The translations under genes and the position numbers were made by a program. From assembly GCF_020525925.1 (NCBI RefSeq), contig NZ_CP084876.1:3472001-3536000 (forward strand): a DNA stretch of 64,000 nt, in the 5' to 3' direction. Positions 53,200 to 62,038 of the stretch are shown here, in pieces. The notes beneath the pieces were generated by a model that had not been told where the DNA came from, did not search any database, and worked only from the letters and a program-made list of their open reading frames with translations. Position 1 is the first letter of the stretch; each line of letters opens with the position of its first letter. Source of the stretch: Klebsiella quasipneumoniae subsp. quasipneumoniae. GTDB lineage: Bacteria > Pseudomonadota > Gammaproteobacteria > Enterobacterales > Enterobacteriaceae.

Positions 53200-53213
53200 T
53201 TAATCTTATATTT

Positions 53214-53254
53214 CAAGAAACATTATCATATTGCCCGGGTAATGTTTCTTGTTT
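53214..53254 (+). terminator. Terminator-like hairpin after the DUF1471 gene
   Basis: CAAGAAACATTA and TAATGTTTCTTG form a perfect 12-bp stem around a 14-nt loop, followed by TTT, 14 bp past the stop codon. Confidence 0.7.
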
Positions 53255-53453
53255 GCCCAAAAAGTCTGTTTATTTTTAAACGGCCCCCAGATTTTCCTGC
53301 CTTAATATCATACAGCGATCTTCCCTGTCGATGTCCTGCCCTAAGGCCGTAGTCACATCAAGGTCTTAGCTCTTTGCGTCAAGTACAATCCGCACGCTAT
53401 ACGCTATGCTTTAACGGAAACTGAAAACGTAGTTCGCTTATAAGGAAATCATC

Positions 53454-53969
53454 ATGCGCTACAAACTTCTTGCAGCACTTCTCCCTTGCGCGCTGGCGCT
53501 CAGCGCCTGTACGACCGTCACCCCGGCCTATAAAGATAATGGCACCCGCAGCGGCCCCTGTGTCGAAGGCGGCCCTGACGACGTAGCGCAAAAATTCTAC
53601 GACACCCAGCTCCAGAACCGTACGCAGGATCCGGCGGCGCTGCGCCCCTATCTCAGCGACGGCCTGGCGAAGTTACTCAATGACGCCCGTCAGGATCCGG
53701 CCAACAGCAAACTGCTGCAGGCTAACCTGTTCTCGAGCAGCAGCACCCCGGCGGACAGCGCCGTCGTCGCCAGCGCCTCAACCATCCCTAATCGCGATGC
53801 GCGCAACATTCCGCTGCGCGTGGAGCTAAAGCAGGGAACCCAGAGCTGGAAAGACGAAGTGCTGATGATCCAGGAAGGCCAGTGCTGGGCCGTCGATGAC
53901 GTTCGCTATCTCGGCAACAACAGCCACGCGCCGGCCGGGACGTTGCGACAGAGTCTGGAGAAACGTTAG
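53454..53969 (+). CDS. ybjP: YbjP, putative lipoprotein
   Basis: The 171-residue product has a signal peptide with lipobox LSAC (Cys19) and matches E. coli YbjP in length and across conserved segments such as VTPAYKDNGTRSGPCVEGGPD and STIPNRDARNIPLRV. Its function is unknown. A TAAGGA site lies upstream of the ATG. It precedes artP, as in E. coli, and is followed by a hairpin that may separate it from the art operon. Confidence 0.9.
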   Translation: MRYKLLAALLPCALALSACTTVTPAYKDNGTRSGPCVEGGPDDVAQKFYDTQLQNRTQDPAALRPYLSDGLAKLLNDARQDPANSKLLQANLFSSSSTPADSAVVASASTIPNRDARNIPLRVELKQGTQSWKDEVLMIQEGQCWAVDDVRYLGNNSHAPAGTLRQSLEKR

Positions 53970-54011
53970 TTCCGGAGTTGAAGCGACGTCGCTGAAACGA
54001 TAACCCCGGTA

Positions 54012-54046
54012 AAATGTCGGTATTCGCCCCGAGAATGCCGACATTT
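54012..54046 (+). terminator. Terminator-like long hairpin after ybjP
   Basis: AAATGTCGGTATTC pairs with GAATGCCGACATTT (one G-T pair) around a 7-nt loop. The T run is short (TTTACTC), so termination may be partial. Confidence 0.6.
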
Positions 54047-54195
54047 ACTCCCCCCTCACCCACCAGGCAATATTTTGTGCTAACTTTAAAGCTAAACGTG
54101 GTTTAGATTTAACTTTTAACGCATAAATATTGCATAACTATTCTGCCAAAGGTAGTATTTGCGGCCTCAATAGCTATTCGTATCAGACTGCCCAG

Positions 54196-54924
54196 ATGAG
54201 TATTAAACTAAACGGCATTAATTGCTTCTACGGCGCGCACCAGGCGCTGTTCGACATCACGCTGGATTGCCCGCAGGGGGAAACGCTGGTGCTGCTCGGC
54301 CCCAGCGGTGCCGGGAAGAGCTCGCTGCTGCGCGTACTCAACCTGCTGGAGATGCCGCGTTCCGGTTCATTAGCCATCGCCGGTAACCATTTCGACTTCA
54401 CCAGAGCGCCGTCCGATAAAGCGATTCGCGAACTGCGGCAGAACGTCGGCATGGTCTTTCAGCAGTACAACCTGTGGCCGCACCTGACGGTACAGCAGAA
54501 CCTGATCGAGGCCCCCTGTCGCGTACTGGGGTTAAGCAAGGATCAGGCGCTGGCTCGCGCAGAGAAGTTGCTGGAGCGCCTGCGTCTGAAGCCCTACAGC
54601 GATCGTTACCCGCTGCATTTATCCGGCGGTCAGCAGCAGCGTGTGGCGATCGCCCGCGCGCTGATGATGGAGCCGCAGGTTCTGCTGTTCGATGAGCCTA
54701 CCGCGGCGCTCGACCCGGAAATCACCGCCCAGATCGTTAGTATCATCCGCGAGCTGGCTGAAACCGGCATCACCCAGGTTATCGTCACCCATGAAGTTGA
54801 AGTGGCGCGCAAGACGGCAAGCCGGGTGGTGTATATGGAAAATGGCCATATCGTCGAGCAAGGGGATGCCTCCTGCTTCACGCATCCGCAAACTGACGCG
54901 TTTAAAAACTATCTTTCACACTGA
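54196..54924 (+). CDS. artP: ArtP, arginine ABC transporter ATPase
   Basis: ArtP powers the ArtPQM arginine importer. The 242-residue product has Walker [11 protein letters not shown]-loop, signature LSGGQQQR and Walker [13 protein letters not shown], and matches E. coli closely. I chose ATG 54196 ([13 protein letters not shown]); the open frame runs 22 codons further upstream without support. AT-rich sequence at about 54099-54135 contains weak ARG-box-like halves, so ArgR control is plausible but not shown. artI follows after 20 bp. Confidence 0.95.
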   Translation: MSIKLNGINCFYGAHQALFDITLDCPQGETLVLLGPSGAGKSSLLRVLNLLEMPRSGSLAIAGNHFDFTRAPSDKAIRELRQNVGMVFQQYNLWPHLTVQQNLIEAPCRVLGLSKDQALARAEKLLERLRLKPYSDRYPLHLSGGQQQRVAIARALMMEPQVLLFDEPTAALDPEITAQIVSIIRELAETGITQVIVTHEVEVARKTASRVVYMENGHIVEQGDASCFTHPQTDAFKNYLSH

Positions 54925-54944
54925 TGTTTTTCGGGGAAATGACG

Positions 54945-55676
54945 ATGAAAAAAGTACTGATTGCCGCCCTGCTCGCAGGCATGAGCCTCTCCGCTTCCGC
55001 CGCGCAAACCATTCGTTTCGCCACCGAGGCCTCCTACCCTCCGTTTGAGCTGGTGGATGCCAACAACCAGATCGTCGGTTTCGATGTGGATCTGGCTAAC
55101 GCGCTGTGTAAAGAGATCGACGCCACCTGTACCTTTACCAACCAGGCCTTTGACAGCCTGATCCCGGGCCTGAAATTCCGCCGTTTCGACGCGGTCATGG
55201 CCGGGATGGACATCACGCCTGAGCGTGAAAAGCAGGTCCTGTTCTCCACCCCGTATTATGACAACTCGGCGCTGTTCGTCGGTCAGCAGGGCAAGTTCAC
55301 CAGCATTGACCAGCTGAAGGGCAAAAAAGTGGGCGTACAGAACGGCACCACCCACCAGAAATTTATCACGGATAAACATCCGGAAATCACCACCGTGCCT
55401 TACGACAGCTACCAGAATGCGAAGCTGGATCTGCAGAACGGTCGTATTGACGCGGTCTTCGGTGATACCGCCGTGGTCACCGAATGGCTGAAGAGCAATC
55501 CGAAGCTGGCGGCCGTGGGCGATAAAGTGACCGACAAAGCCTATTTCGGCACCGGGCTGGGCATTGCCGTGCGTCAGGGCAACACCGACCTGCAGCAGAA
55601 ATTTAACGCTGCGCTGGAAAAAGTGAAGAAAGACGGCACTTACCAGACCATCTATAACAAATGGTTCCAGAAGTAA
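54945..55676 (+). CDS. artI: ArtI, periplasmic solute-binding protein of the Art system
   Basis: The 243-residue product has a Sec signal peptide (MKKVLIAALLAGMSLSASAA) and the type II binding-protein fold with ATEASYPPFE and GMDITPEREKQV. ArtI belongs with ArtPQM; its natural ligand is less certain than that of ArtJ. I chose ATG 54945, seven codons into the open frame, because it starts the signal peptide. artQ follows after 6 bp. Confidence 0.93.
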   Translation: MKKVLIAALLAGMSLSASAAQTIRFATEASYPPFELVDANNQIVGFDVDLANALCKEIDATCTFTNQAFDSLIPGLKFRRFDAVMAGMDITPEREKQVLFSTPYYDNSALFVGQQGKFTSIDQLKGKKVGVQNGTTHQKFITDKHPEITTVPYDSYQNAKLDLQNGRIDAVFGDTAVVTEWLKSNPKLAAVGDKVTDKAYFGTGLGIAVRQGNTDLQQKFNAALEKVKKDGTYQTIYNKWFQK

Positions 55677-55682
55677 GACTGA

Positions 55683-56399
55683 ATGAACGAAATTTTTCCA
55701 TTAGCAAGCGCCGCCGGGATGACCGTCGGCCTTGCCGTTTGCGCGCTCGCCATCGGCCTCGTCCTGGCGATGCTCTTCGCGGTACTGGAGTCAGTGAAAT
55801 GGCGCCCGGTAGCCTGGCTTGCAACCGGCATTGTGACCATTCTGCGCGGCCTACCGGAAATTCTGGTGGTGCTGTTTATCTATTTCGGCTCGTCCCAGCT
55901 GCTGCTGACGCTCTCTGACGGTTTCACCATCCCGCTCGGGTTCACGCAGATCCCGGTGCAGATGCAGATTGAGAACTTTGACGTCAGTCCGTTCCTCTGC
56001 GGGGCGATCGCCCTGTCGCTGCTGTATGCCGCCTACGCCTCGCAAACGCTGCGCGGCGCGCTGAAAGCCGTTCCGCAGGGTCAGTGGGAGTCCGGCCAGG
56101 CGCTGGGGCTGTCGAAAGCGGCCATTTTCTTCCGCCTGGTGATGCCGCAGATGTGGCGGCATGCCCTGCCCGGTCTCGGCAACCAGTGGCTGGTGCTGCT
56201 GAAGGACACCGCGCTGGTGAGCCTGATCAGCGTCAACGATCTGATGCTGCAGACCAAAAGCATCGCCACCCGCACTCAGGAGCCCTTTAACTGGTATATC
56301 ATTGCCGCAGCAATCTATCTCGTCATCACCCTGTTGAGTCAATACATTCTTAAGCGGATTGACCAGCGTGCGACGCGCTTCGAACGGAGACCAGGCTGA
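55683..56399 (+). CDS. artQ: ArtQ, arginine ABC transporter permease
   Basis: The 238-residue inner-membrane protein has about five hydrophobic segments and the EAA-type loop [23 protein letters not shown] that contacts ArtP. It matches E. coli ArtQ. The final base of its stop codon is the first base of the artM ATG (TGATG), indicating coupled translation. Confidence 0.95.
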   Translation: MNEIFPLASAAGMTVGLAVCALAIGLVLAMLFAVLESVKWRPVAWLATGIVTILRGLPEILVVLFIYFGSSQLLLTLSDGFTIPLGFTQIPVQMQIENFDVSPFLCGAIALSLLYAAYASQTLRGALKAVPQGQWESGQALGLSKAAIFFRLVMPQMWRHALPGLGNQWLVLLKDTALVSLISVNDLMLQTKSIATRTQEPFNWYIIAAAIYLVITLLSQYILKRIDQRATRFERRPG

Positions 56400-57067
56400 T
56401 GCTCGACTACTTACCCGAACTGCTGAAAGGCCTGCATACCAGCCTGACGCTGACCGTGGCGTCGATTATCGTGGCGCTGATCCTGTCGCTGATCTTTACC
56501 ATTATCCTGACGCTGAAGACGCCGGGGCTGGTGTGGATAGTGCGCGGCTACATCACCCTGTTTACCGGTACGCCGCTGCTGGTGCAGATCTTCCTGATCT
56601 ACTATGGCCCCGGGCAGTTTCCTTCGCTGCAGGAATATCCATGGCTGTGGCATCTTATCTCCGAGCCGTGGCTGTGCGCCCTGATCGCCCTGTCGCTTAA
56701 CAGCGCCGCCTATACCACCCAGCTGTTTTACGGCGCCATCCGGGCGATCCCCGACGGGCAATGGCAGTCGTGCAGCGCGCTGGGGATGAGTAAAAAGGAT
56801 ACCCTGGCGATCCTGCTGCCGTACGCCTTTAAACGCGCGCTGTCGTCCTACTCCAACGAAGTGGTGCTGGTGTTCAAAAGTACCTCTCTGGCCTACACCA
56901 TCACCCTGATGGAAGTGATGGGTCACGGCCAGCTGCTGTACGGACGGACCTACGACGTGATGGTGTTCGGCGCCGCCGGGATTATTTATCTCATCGTCAA
57001 CGGGTTGCTGACCCTGTTGATGCGCCTGGTGGAGCGCAAAGCGCTAGCTTTCGAACGGCGTAACTAG
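56399..57067 (+). CDS. artM: ArtM, arginine ABC transporter permease
   Basis: The 222-residue partner permease has about five hydrophobic segments and an EAA-type loop in GQWQSCSALGMSKKDTLAILLPY. Together with ArtQ it forms the membrane channel. It is the last gene of artPIQM. A terminator about 35 bp past the stop separates it from artJ. Confidence 0.95.
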   Translation: MLDYLPELLKGLHTSLTLTVASIIVALILSLIFTIILTLKTPGLVWIVRGYITLFTGTPLLVQIFLIYYGPGQFPSLQEYPWLWHLISEPWLCALIALSLNSAAYTTQLFYGAIRAIPDGQWQSCSALGMSKKDTLAILLPYAFKRALSSYSNEVVLVFKSTSLAYTITLMEVMGHGQLLYGRTYDVMVFGAAGIIYLIVNGLLTLLMRLVERKALAFERRN

Positions 57068-57100
57068 CGCCTGGCGTATTTGCATAATAAGCGAACAACA

Positions 57101-57135
57101 AGACGGACAAGTCTAATACCTGTCCGTCTTTTTTT
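57101..57135 (+). terminator. Rho-independent terminator after artM
   Basis: AGACGGACA and TGTCCGTCT form a perfect 9-bp stem around an 11-nt loop, followed by TTTTTTT. Confidence 0.9.
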
Positions 57136-57142
57136 ATATCAA

Positions 57143-57181
57143 ATAAAATAGTTAATCATTTTTATTGAATACAAATTCATT
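57143..57181 (+). promoter_or_regulatory. Tandem ARG boxes upstream of artJ
   Basis: The proximal box has the core TGAAT-ACAA-ATTCA at 57166-57179, matching the ArgR half-sites perfectly. A weaker box with core AAAAT-AGTT-AATCA at 57145-57158 lies 21 bp upstream, centre to centre. This is the standard pair spacing (18-bp boxes, 3 bp apart) for hexameric ArgR with arginine, predicting arginine repression of artJ. Confidence 0.8.
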
Positions 57182-57250
57182 TAATGGCATTGTCACCCTA
57201 TGCCGCAGACACGGCGAATAATCATAAGATTGACAGACGGGAGTTCCACG

Positions 57251-57982
57251 ATGAAAAAGTTAGTTCTGGCTGCACTGCTCACCACGTTCACCTTCGGCGC
57301 CGCCGCCGCGGAGAAAATCAGCTTCGGCGTGTCCGCGACCTATCCGCCGTTTGAATCGATGGACGCGAATAACCAGATTGTCGGCTTTGATATCGATCTG
57401 GCCCATGCGCTGTGCAAACAAATGCAGGCAGAATGCACCTTTACCAACCACGCGTTTGACAGCCTGATCCCGGCGCTGAAGTTTAAGAAGTATGACGCGG
57501 TGATTTCCGGAATGGATATTACGCCGGAACGCAGCAAGCAGGTGGCCTTCACCGACCCGTACTACGCCAACTCCGCGCTGGTGATCGCCAAAAAAGACGC
57601 GTTCCACTCGTTCGATGATTTGAAAGGCAAACGGATCGGCATGGAAAACGGCACCACCCACCAGAAATATCTGCAGGATAAACATCCTGAGGTGAAGACC
57701 GTCGCCTATGACAGCTACCAGAACGCGATTATCGACCTGAAAAATGGCCGTATCGACGGCGTGTTCGGCGACACGGCGGTGGTCAACGAGTGGCTGAAAA
57801 CCAACCCACAGCTGGGGGCAGCCACGCCGAAAGTAACCGATCCGCAATACTTCGGCACCGGCCTTGGGATTGCCGTGCGCCCGGATAACAAGGCGCTGCT
57901 GGAGAAACTGAACGCCGCGCTGAAGGCGATTAAAGCCGACGGTACCTACCAGAAAATCAGCAACCAGTGGTTCCCGGAGTAA
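57251..57982 (+). CDS. artJ: ArtJ, periplasmic arginine-binding protein
   Basis: ArtJ captures L-arginine for ArtPQM. The 243-residue product has a signal peptide (MKKLVLAALLTTFTFGAAAA) and a type II binding fold closely related to ArtI, with GVSATYPPFE and GMDITPERSKQV. I chose ATG 57251 over an upstream ATG lacking a signal peptide. It is transcribed alone behind a terminator and tandem ARG boxes, and a REP-like element follows. Confidence 0.95.
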   Translation: MKKLVLAALLTTFTFGAAAAEKISFGVSATYPPFESMDANNQIVGFDIDLAHALCKQMQAECTFTNHAFDSLIPALKFKKYDAVISGMDITPERSKQVAFTDPYYANSALVIAKKDAFHSFDDLKGKRIGMENGTTHQKYLQDKHPEVKTVAYDSYQNAIIDLKNGRIDGVFGDTAVVNEWLKTNPQLGAATPKVTDPQYFGTGLGIAVRPDNKALLEKLNAALKAIKADGTYQKISNQWFPE

Positions 57983-57988
57983 CTTTTT

Positions 57989-58054
57989 TGCCGGGTGGCG
58001 CTGCGCTTACCCGGCCGTCCCCGTAGCCGGGTAAGGCGTAGCCGCCACCCGGCA
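57989..58054. repeat. REP/BIME-like inverted repeat pair
   Basis: Two head-to-head copies of a REP-like unit form a near-palindrome of about 66 bp: TTGCCGGGTGGCGCTGCG with CTTACCCGGC, and GCCGGGTAAGGCG with GCCGCCACCCGGCAA. It lies between the convergent ends of artJ and the sensor kinase gene, the usual place for enterobacterial REP elements. It may stabilise or end both transcripts. Confidence 0.85.
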
Positions 58055-58059
58055 ATTTC

Positions 58060-59532
58060 TCAAAGTGGCACGAAGAACCTGAACCGCGCCCCGCTTACCG
58101 ACTCCACCAGCCGGATCCCGCCCCCGTGCAGCTCCAGCATCCGTTTCACAATCAGCAGCCCTAACCCACCGCGATCCTCCCGCGACGCCTGGGTAGACAA
58201 CGCCGACGGCCGCTGGAACAGATCATCACGCAGCGCGGCATCGACGCCCGTTCCGTTGTCTGCCACTTCAACCTGGAGCTGTTGATTCTCCTGCCAGACC
58301 GCCAGACGGATCTCCCCGCCGACGGGAGTATGCCGCATCGCGTTATCGAGCAGGTTGGTCACCACCCTCTCAATCATCGACACATCGGCGTTGATCAGCG
58401 GCAACGGCCCCGGCACATCAATTTGCAGGTTCACCTCGCGCGTGCGGGCGGTGAGTTCAAACTTCTGCGCCACGTCGGAAATCAGCTCCGCCATCGCGAA
58501 ACGCTCGCGCTGCGGCTTAATGCTCCCGTGCTCCAGTCGCGCCAGCTCAAACAGCTGCTGTGAAAGATGGCGCACCTTGTTGCCCTGGCGCAGGGCGATG
58601 GTGAGATACTGCCTGCGCTCCTCGGCGGTCAGCCTTTCGTCCTTCAGGGTCAGCGTTTCCAGATACCCCAGCAGCGAAGTCAGCGGCGTGCGCAAATCGT
58701 GGGAAATATTGGCCACAAATTCGCGGCGCTGGCGGTCGCTGTCTGCCAGTCGATCCCACTGACCGGCTATCTGCCGGGCAAGGTCAATAAAGCGGTTCTC
58801 AAGAACCGCTACCTCATTACCGGGCTGTGGCTCCGGCGTGCGGGCCGCCAGGGTTTTGATGGCGCTGATGCTGTCCCGATCGTTCGCCGCCACCTGGGCG
58901 GTGAGCTGGCGGACAGGCCGGGTAACCCAGAACCATGCCAGGCCTCCCGCCAGCAGACCAAACAGGGCCACCAGCAGCAGGGTCCACAGAACAATGCTCC
59001 ACAGCGTTTTTTGCCAGGCGTCGGCCGCCAGCTGATTAAAGGTCTCCCCCTGCAAAATGATATACAGGTAGCCGCGCAGCTGGCCGTCGACGCGCAGCGG
59101 GGCGGCGCTGAAGACTTTTCGCCCGTCAAGGCTGCGGGGATCGTCGCCATACACCGGCGACGAACTGCCGGTGAGAAAAACCTGTACCGGCGCCATGTCG
59201 ATCCGCTGGCGCTGGATATGGCCCGGCGGCGCCGCATCGGCCAGCAGGTCGCCATCCGGCGACAGCAGATAGAGCTCCACGCTGGGATTAAAGGTCATCA
59301 GGCGGTCAAACAGCGACTTCAGGGTTTGCCGGTTGACCTCGCCGTGGGCGTCCAGCAGCGGTTCGCGGGCCACAATTTGCTGAGCCAGCCCGGCGGAGAG
59401 GCGCTGCACCATGGCGTTGCCATACTGCGCGCTGCTGTGTAACTGAACGGCGCACACCGCCGCCGCGCACAGCATCAGCAGGGAGACCACCACCAGCGCC
59501 AGCCGCTGGCTGAGGCTCAGGCGGCGGATCAC
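58060..59532 (-). CDS. Sensor histidine kinase of an unassigned two-component system
   Basis: The 490-residue product has two membrane segments (about residues 10-30 and 178-203) enclosing a periplasmic sensor region of about 150 residues. A HAMP-like linker follows, then a HisKA domain with His278 in FVANISHDLRTPL. The HATPase domain has an N-box (NLLDNAMRH), G1 (DNGTGVD) and G2 (GGLGLLIVK). Its ATG overlaps the response-regulator stop by 4 bp. The signal sensed is unknown; the RstB/BaeS-like layout does not settle it. I recall no gene at this position in E. coli. Confidence 0.9.
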   Translation of the reverse strand: MIRRLSLSQRLALVVVSLLMLCAAAVCAVQLHSSAQYGNAMVQRLSAGLAQQIVAREPLLDAHGEVNRQTLKSLFDRLMTFNPSVELYLLSPDGDLLADAAPPGHIQRQRIDMAPVQVFLTGSSSPVYGDDPRSLDGRKVFSAAPLRVDGQLRGYLYIILQGETFNQLAADAWQKTLWSIVLWTLLLVALFGLLAGGLAWFWVTRPVRQLTAQVAANDRDSISAIKTLAARTPEPQPGNEVAVLENRFIDLARQIAGQWDRLADSDRQRREFVANISHDLRTPLTSLLGYLETLTLKDERLTAEERRQYLTIALRQGNKVRHLSQQLFELARLEHGSIKPQRERFAMAELISDVAQKFELTARTREVNLQIDVPGPLPLINADVSMIERVVTNLLDNAMRHTPVGGEIRLAVWQENQQLQVEVADNGTGVDAALRDDLFQRPSALSTQASREDRGGLGLLIVKRMLELHGGGIRLVESVSGARFRFFVPL

Positions 59533-60245
59533 GGGGCGGCCTCCTGGGTCACCGGGGCGAACTTATAGCCTTTTCCCCAGACGGTCAGAATGATGTCCGG
59601 CTCGGCCGGGTCACGTTCGATTTTACTGCGCAGGCGGTTGATATGGGTATTGACCGTGTGCTCATAGCCCTCATGCTGATATCCCCAGACCTGCTCCAGC
59701 AGCGCCAGCCGGGAAAACACCTCCCCGGGATGGCGGGCAAAGTAATACAGAAGCTCGAATTCGCGCGGCGTGAGGTCCACCATCTCGCCGCGCAGCCTCA
59801 CTTCGCGGGACAGCGGATCGATGCTCAGACCATGGCAGGACAGGCGCCCGGCGTCCATCAGCAGGTTCTGCCCCATCGCCTCCTGGCGACGAAACAGCGC
59901 TTTAACGCGGGCGATAAGCTCCAGTAACGAAAAGGGTTTCGCCAGATAGTCGTCGGCGCCCATCTCCAGGCCCAGCACACGGTGCATTTCGCTGGTGCGA
60001 GCGCTGATGATGATCACCGGCAGATAGCGGGTCATCTGGCGGATGCGCCGGCAGATCTCCAGGCCGTCGACACCGGGCAGCATCAAATCGAGGATCACCG
60101 CATCCCAGACCCGCGTTTCCAGTCGGGCGAGGGCCTGGCCGCCATCGGCCTCATGCACAATCTGATAGCCCTCATCCTGCAGATTGAGCCGCAGCAGCGT
60201 GGCTATATCCTCATCATCTTCCACCAGCAGAATGGTTTTGGCCAT
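59529..60245 (-). CDS. OmpR-family response regulator of an unassigned two-component system
   Basis: The 238-residue product has a receiver domain with acidic residues Glu9-Asp10-Asp11, phospho-acceptor Asp53 (VILDLMLPG) and lysine in YLAKPF. A C-terminal winged helix follows (ELLYYFARHPGEVFSRLALLEQVWG ... HINRLRSKIE as the recognition region). It is the first gene of the pair with the sensor kinase. Target genes cannot be inferred from sequence; the neighbours artJ and rlmC are core genes and need not be targets. Confidence 0.9.
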   Translation of the reverse strand: MAKTILLVEDDEDIATLLRLNLQDEGYQIVHEADGGQALARLETRVWDAVILDLMLPGVDGLEICRRIRQMTRYLPVIIISARTSEMHRVLGLEMGADDYLAKPFSLLELIARVKALFRRQEAMGQNLLMDAGRLSCHGLSIDPLSREVRLRGEMVDLTPREFELLYYFARHPGEVFSRLALLEQVWGYQHEGYEHTVNTHINRLRSKIERDPAEPDIILTVWGKGYKFAPVTQEAAP

Positions 60246-60323
60246 TAGATTCCCCCCACCAATAACAAAACATGCTGCGTCAAGCTTACCCGATTTCGGC
60301 GGCGCAAAGCCTTCACATTTTGT

Positions 60324-61451
60324 TTAAACTTCGCGGACCAGCAGGGTCAGCACTTCGTAGTGGGCGGTATGAGGGAACATATCAAACAGCTGGACCCGCT
60401 CGACGCGATAGCCGCTAAGACGGGCAATGTCGGTCGCCATGGTGCGGGCGTTACAGCTGGAATAGATAATGTAGGGCGGCGCCATGCGGCTTAAATAGTC
60501 GCACAGTTCAGCGCCAATGCCGCGTCGCGGCGGGTTGACCAGCACCAGCTGCGGGATATCCGCTTCATGCGTGGCGAACCGCGTGGAGTCCAGCGCCTGA
60601 AAATGCAGATTGCCGAGCCCCAGCTGCGCGGCAGACTGCCTGGCGCAGGCGATCGCTTCCGGGGCTATCTCTATCCCGGTCAGGCGCATCGCCGGCGTCG
60701 CGCAGTGCAGGCCAAAACCGCCGACGCCGCAAAACAGATCCCACATATGCTGGACCGGCAGCGCGCGCACCCAGTCGCGGGCGGTGGCGTACAGCCGGCT
60801 GGCTACCGTCGGGTTAGTCTGAAAGAAGCTTTGCGGACGGATCCACAGCGGCACCTCATTAAAGACCTCGCCCAGCGCCTGCTGTTCGGTGAAGAAGATC
60901 TCCTGCTCGCCTTCCATGATTGCCATATGCACCGGCTGGATATTCGCCGTGATCACCTTGAGCTGCGGGAACTGTGCCTGCAGCCAGGGCAGCGCGGCGC
61001 GCAGCTGGGCCACCTTGGCCTCTGAGCGCAGCACGAAGCGCAGCATCATCTCCCCCTGCTGGCTGGCGGTCAGCAGCAGATATTTCAGCTCCCCGCGCTT
61101 GCGCGCGACGTTGTAGGGAGTTAACCCGGCGCGGGCGATAAAGGGCTTCAGGCCGGCAAACACCGGCGCAAACTCGGCGGGATAGAGCGGGCAGTCGGTG
61201 AGGTCCACCGGGGTGCCATCGCGGTGCAGCATCCCCAGCAGCGGACGCTCAACGCTGCCGCTGACCACCATTTTGGCCTTGTTACGGAAAGCCGCCTCCG
61301 GCCCGCTGACCGGCTCGCCCCAGTCGGCGACGGGGATTGCCGCCAGCAGCGTGCGCAGGTCGGCCATTTTATCGGCGAGCTGTTGCGGAACCGACCGTTC
61401 CAGCCATTGACAGGAACGGCAGCGGCCGGCGTCGTAGAGTGCGCAATGCAT
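60324..61451 (-). CDS. rlmC: RlmC (RumB), 23S rRNA m5U747 methyltransferase
   Basis: RlmC uses SAM to make 5-methyluridine at position 747 of 23S rRNA. The 375-residue product has the [4Fe-4S] ligands Cys3, Cys11, Cys14 and Cys87, a SAM-binding [11 protein letters not shown] motif, and the catalytic cysteine in YSSCNARTM near residue 333. It lacks the N-terminal TRAM domain of RlmD, as expected for this family. It lies between the two-component genes and ybjO. Confidence 0.95.
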   Translation of the reverse strand: MHCALYDAGRCRSCQWLERSVPQQLADKMADLRTLLAAIPVADWGEPVSGPEAAFRNKAKMVVSGSVERPLLGMLHRDGTPVDLTDCPLYPAEFAPVFAGLKPFIARAGLTPYNVARKRGELKYLLLTASQQGEMMLRFVLRSEAKVAQLRAALPWLQAQFPQLKVITANIQPVHMAIMEGEQEIFFTEQQALGEVFNEVPLWIRPQSFFQTNPTVASRLYATARDWVRALPVQHMWDLFCGVGGFGLHCATPAMRLTGIEIAPEAIACARQSAAQLGLGNLHFQALDSTRFATHEADIPQLVLVNPPRRGIGAELCDYLSRMAPPYIIYSSCNARTMATDIARLSGYRVERVQLFDMFPHTAHYEVLTLLVREV

Positions 61452-61492
61452 AATTGACCTTCAAAATTCCAGGGGCGGGGATTGTATCACCG

Positions 61493-61981
61493 TTATTGCA
61501 GGCGGAAAAACCGACGGCAGGTCGCTGGCACAAACAGCAGCGTCAGGACCAGTAGATCCGGCAGTTTTTGCATCACCAGCGAGTGGAAGATCTCCCGTTT
61601 GGATTCGCCGGGAATACTGAACAGCTCCGGATACCCGTAGCCCAGCGACGCCGCCCACAGGTAGCCGGCGGCTATCATCTGCGTCAGCAGATAGACCCAG
61701 CGCGCCCAGTTGCGCCCTTTCACCAGCGAGAAGGCGCACCAGATTTCGATAAACACCAGCGCCAGGCTGCCGAGGAAGACCAGCGTCAGGTTCCAGGTCT
61801 GGACGCTACGGTGTATGAATTCGTTCAGCCCCTGCAGGCCCAACAAATTGAGGATCATCAGCAGATCCAGACCGCGAATCAAAATAATCGCAAAGGCCGC
61901 CACCTGCACCAGCGCAGGGACGTTAAGGCGGGCATGCGATGAGCGAGTTTTCGTAAACAATCCCAACGTAATGTCTTCCAT
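61493..61981 (-). CDS. ybjO: YbjO, inner-membrane protein
   Basis: The 162-residue product has about four hydrophobic segments and matches E. coli YbjO in length and sequence (FTKTRSSHARLNVPALVQVA near the start). Its function is unknown. It follows potI by 57 bp. A strong hairpin with a T run lies directly before the ATG and no Shine-Dalgarno sequence is visible, so expression may be low or conditional. Confidence 0.87.
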   Translation of the reverse strand: MEDITLGLFTKTRSSHARLNVPALVQVAAFAIILIRGLDLLMILNLLGLQGLNEFIHRSVQTWNLTLVFLGSLALVFIEIWCAFSLVKGRNWARWVYLLTQMIAAGYLWAASLGYGYPELFSIPGESKREIFHSLVMQKLPDLLVLTLLFVPATCRRFFRLQ

Positions 61982-61982
61982 G

Positions 61983-62007
61983 AAAACGGCGCCACAGAGT
62001 GGCGCCG
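61983..62007 (-). terminator. Terminator-like hairpin between potI and ybjO
   Basis: CGGCGCCAC and GTGGCGCCG form a perfect 9-bp stem with an AGA loop. On the minus strand the stem is followed by TTTT and then directly by the ybjO ATG, so the hairpin occupies the normal ribosome-binding position. Confidence 0.8.
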
Positions 62008-62038
62008 ACCGGAGGCTGCTGTACCGATTTTAGGTGGT

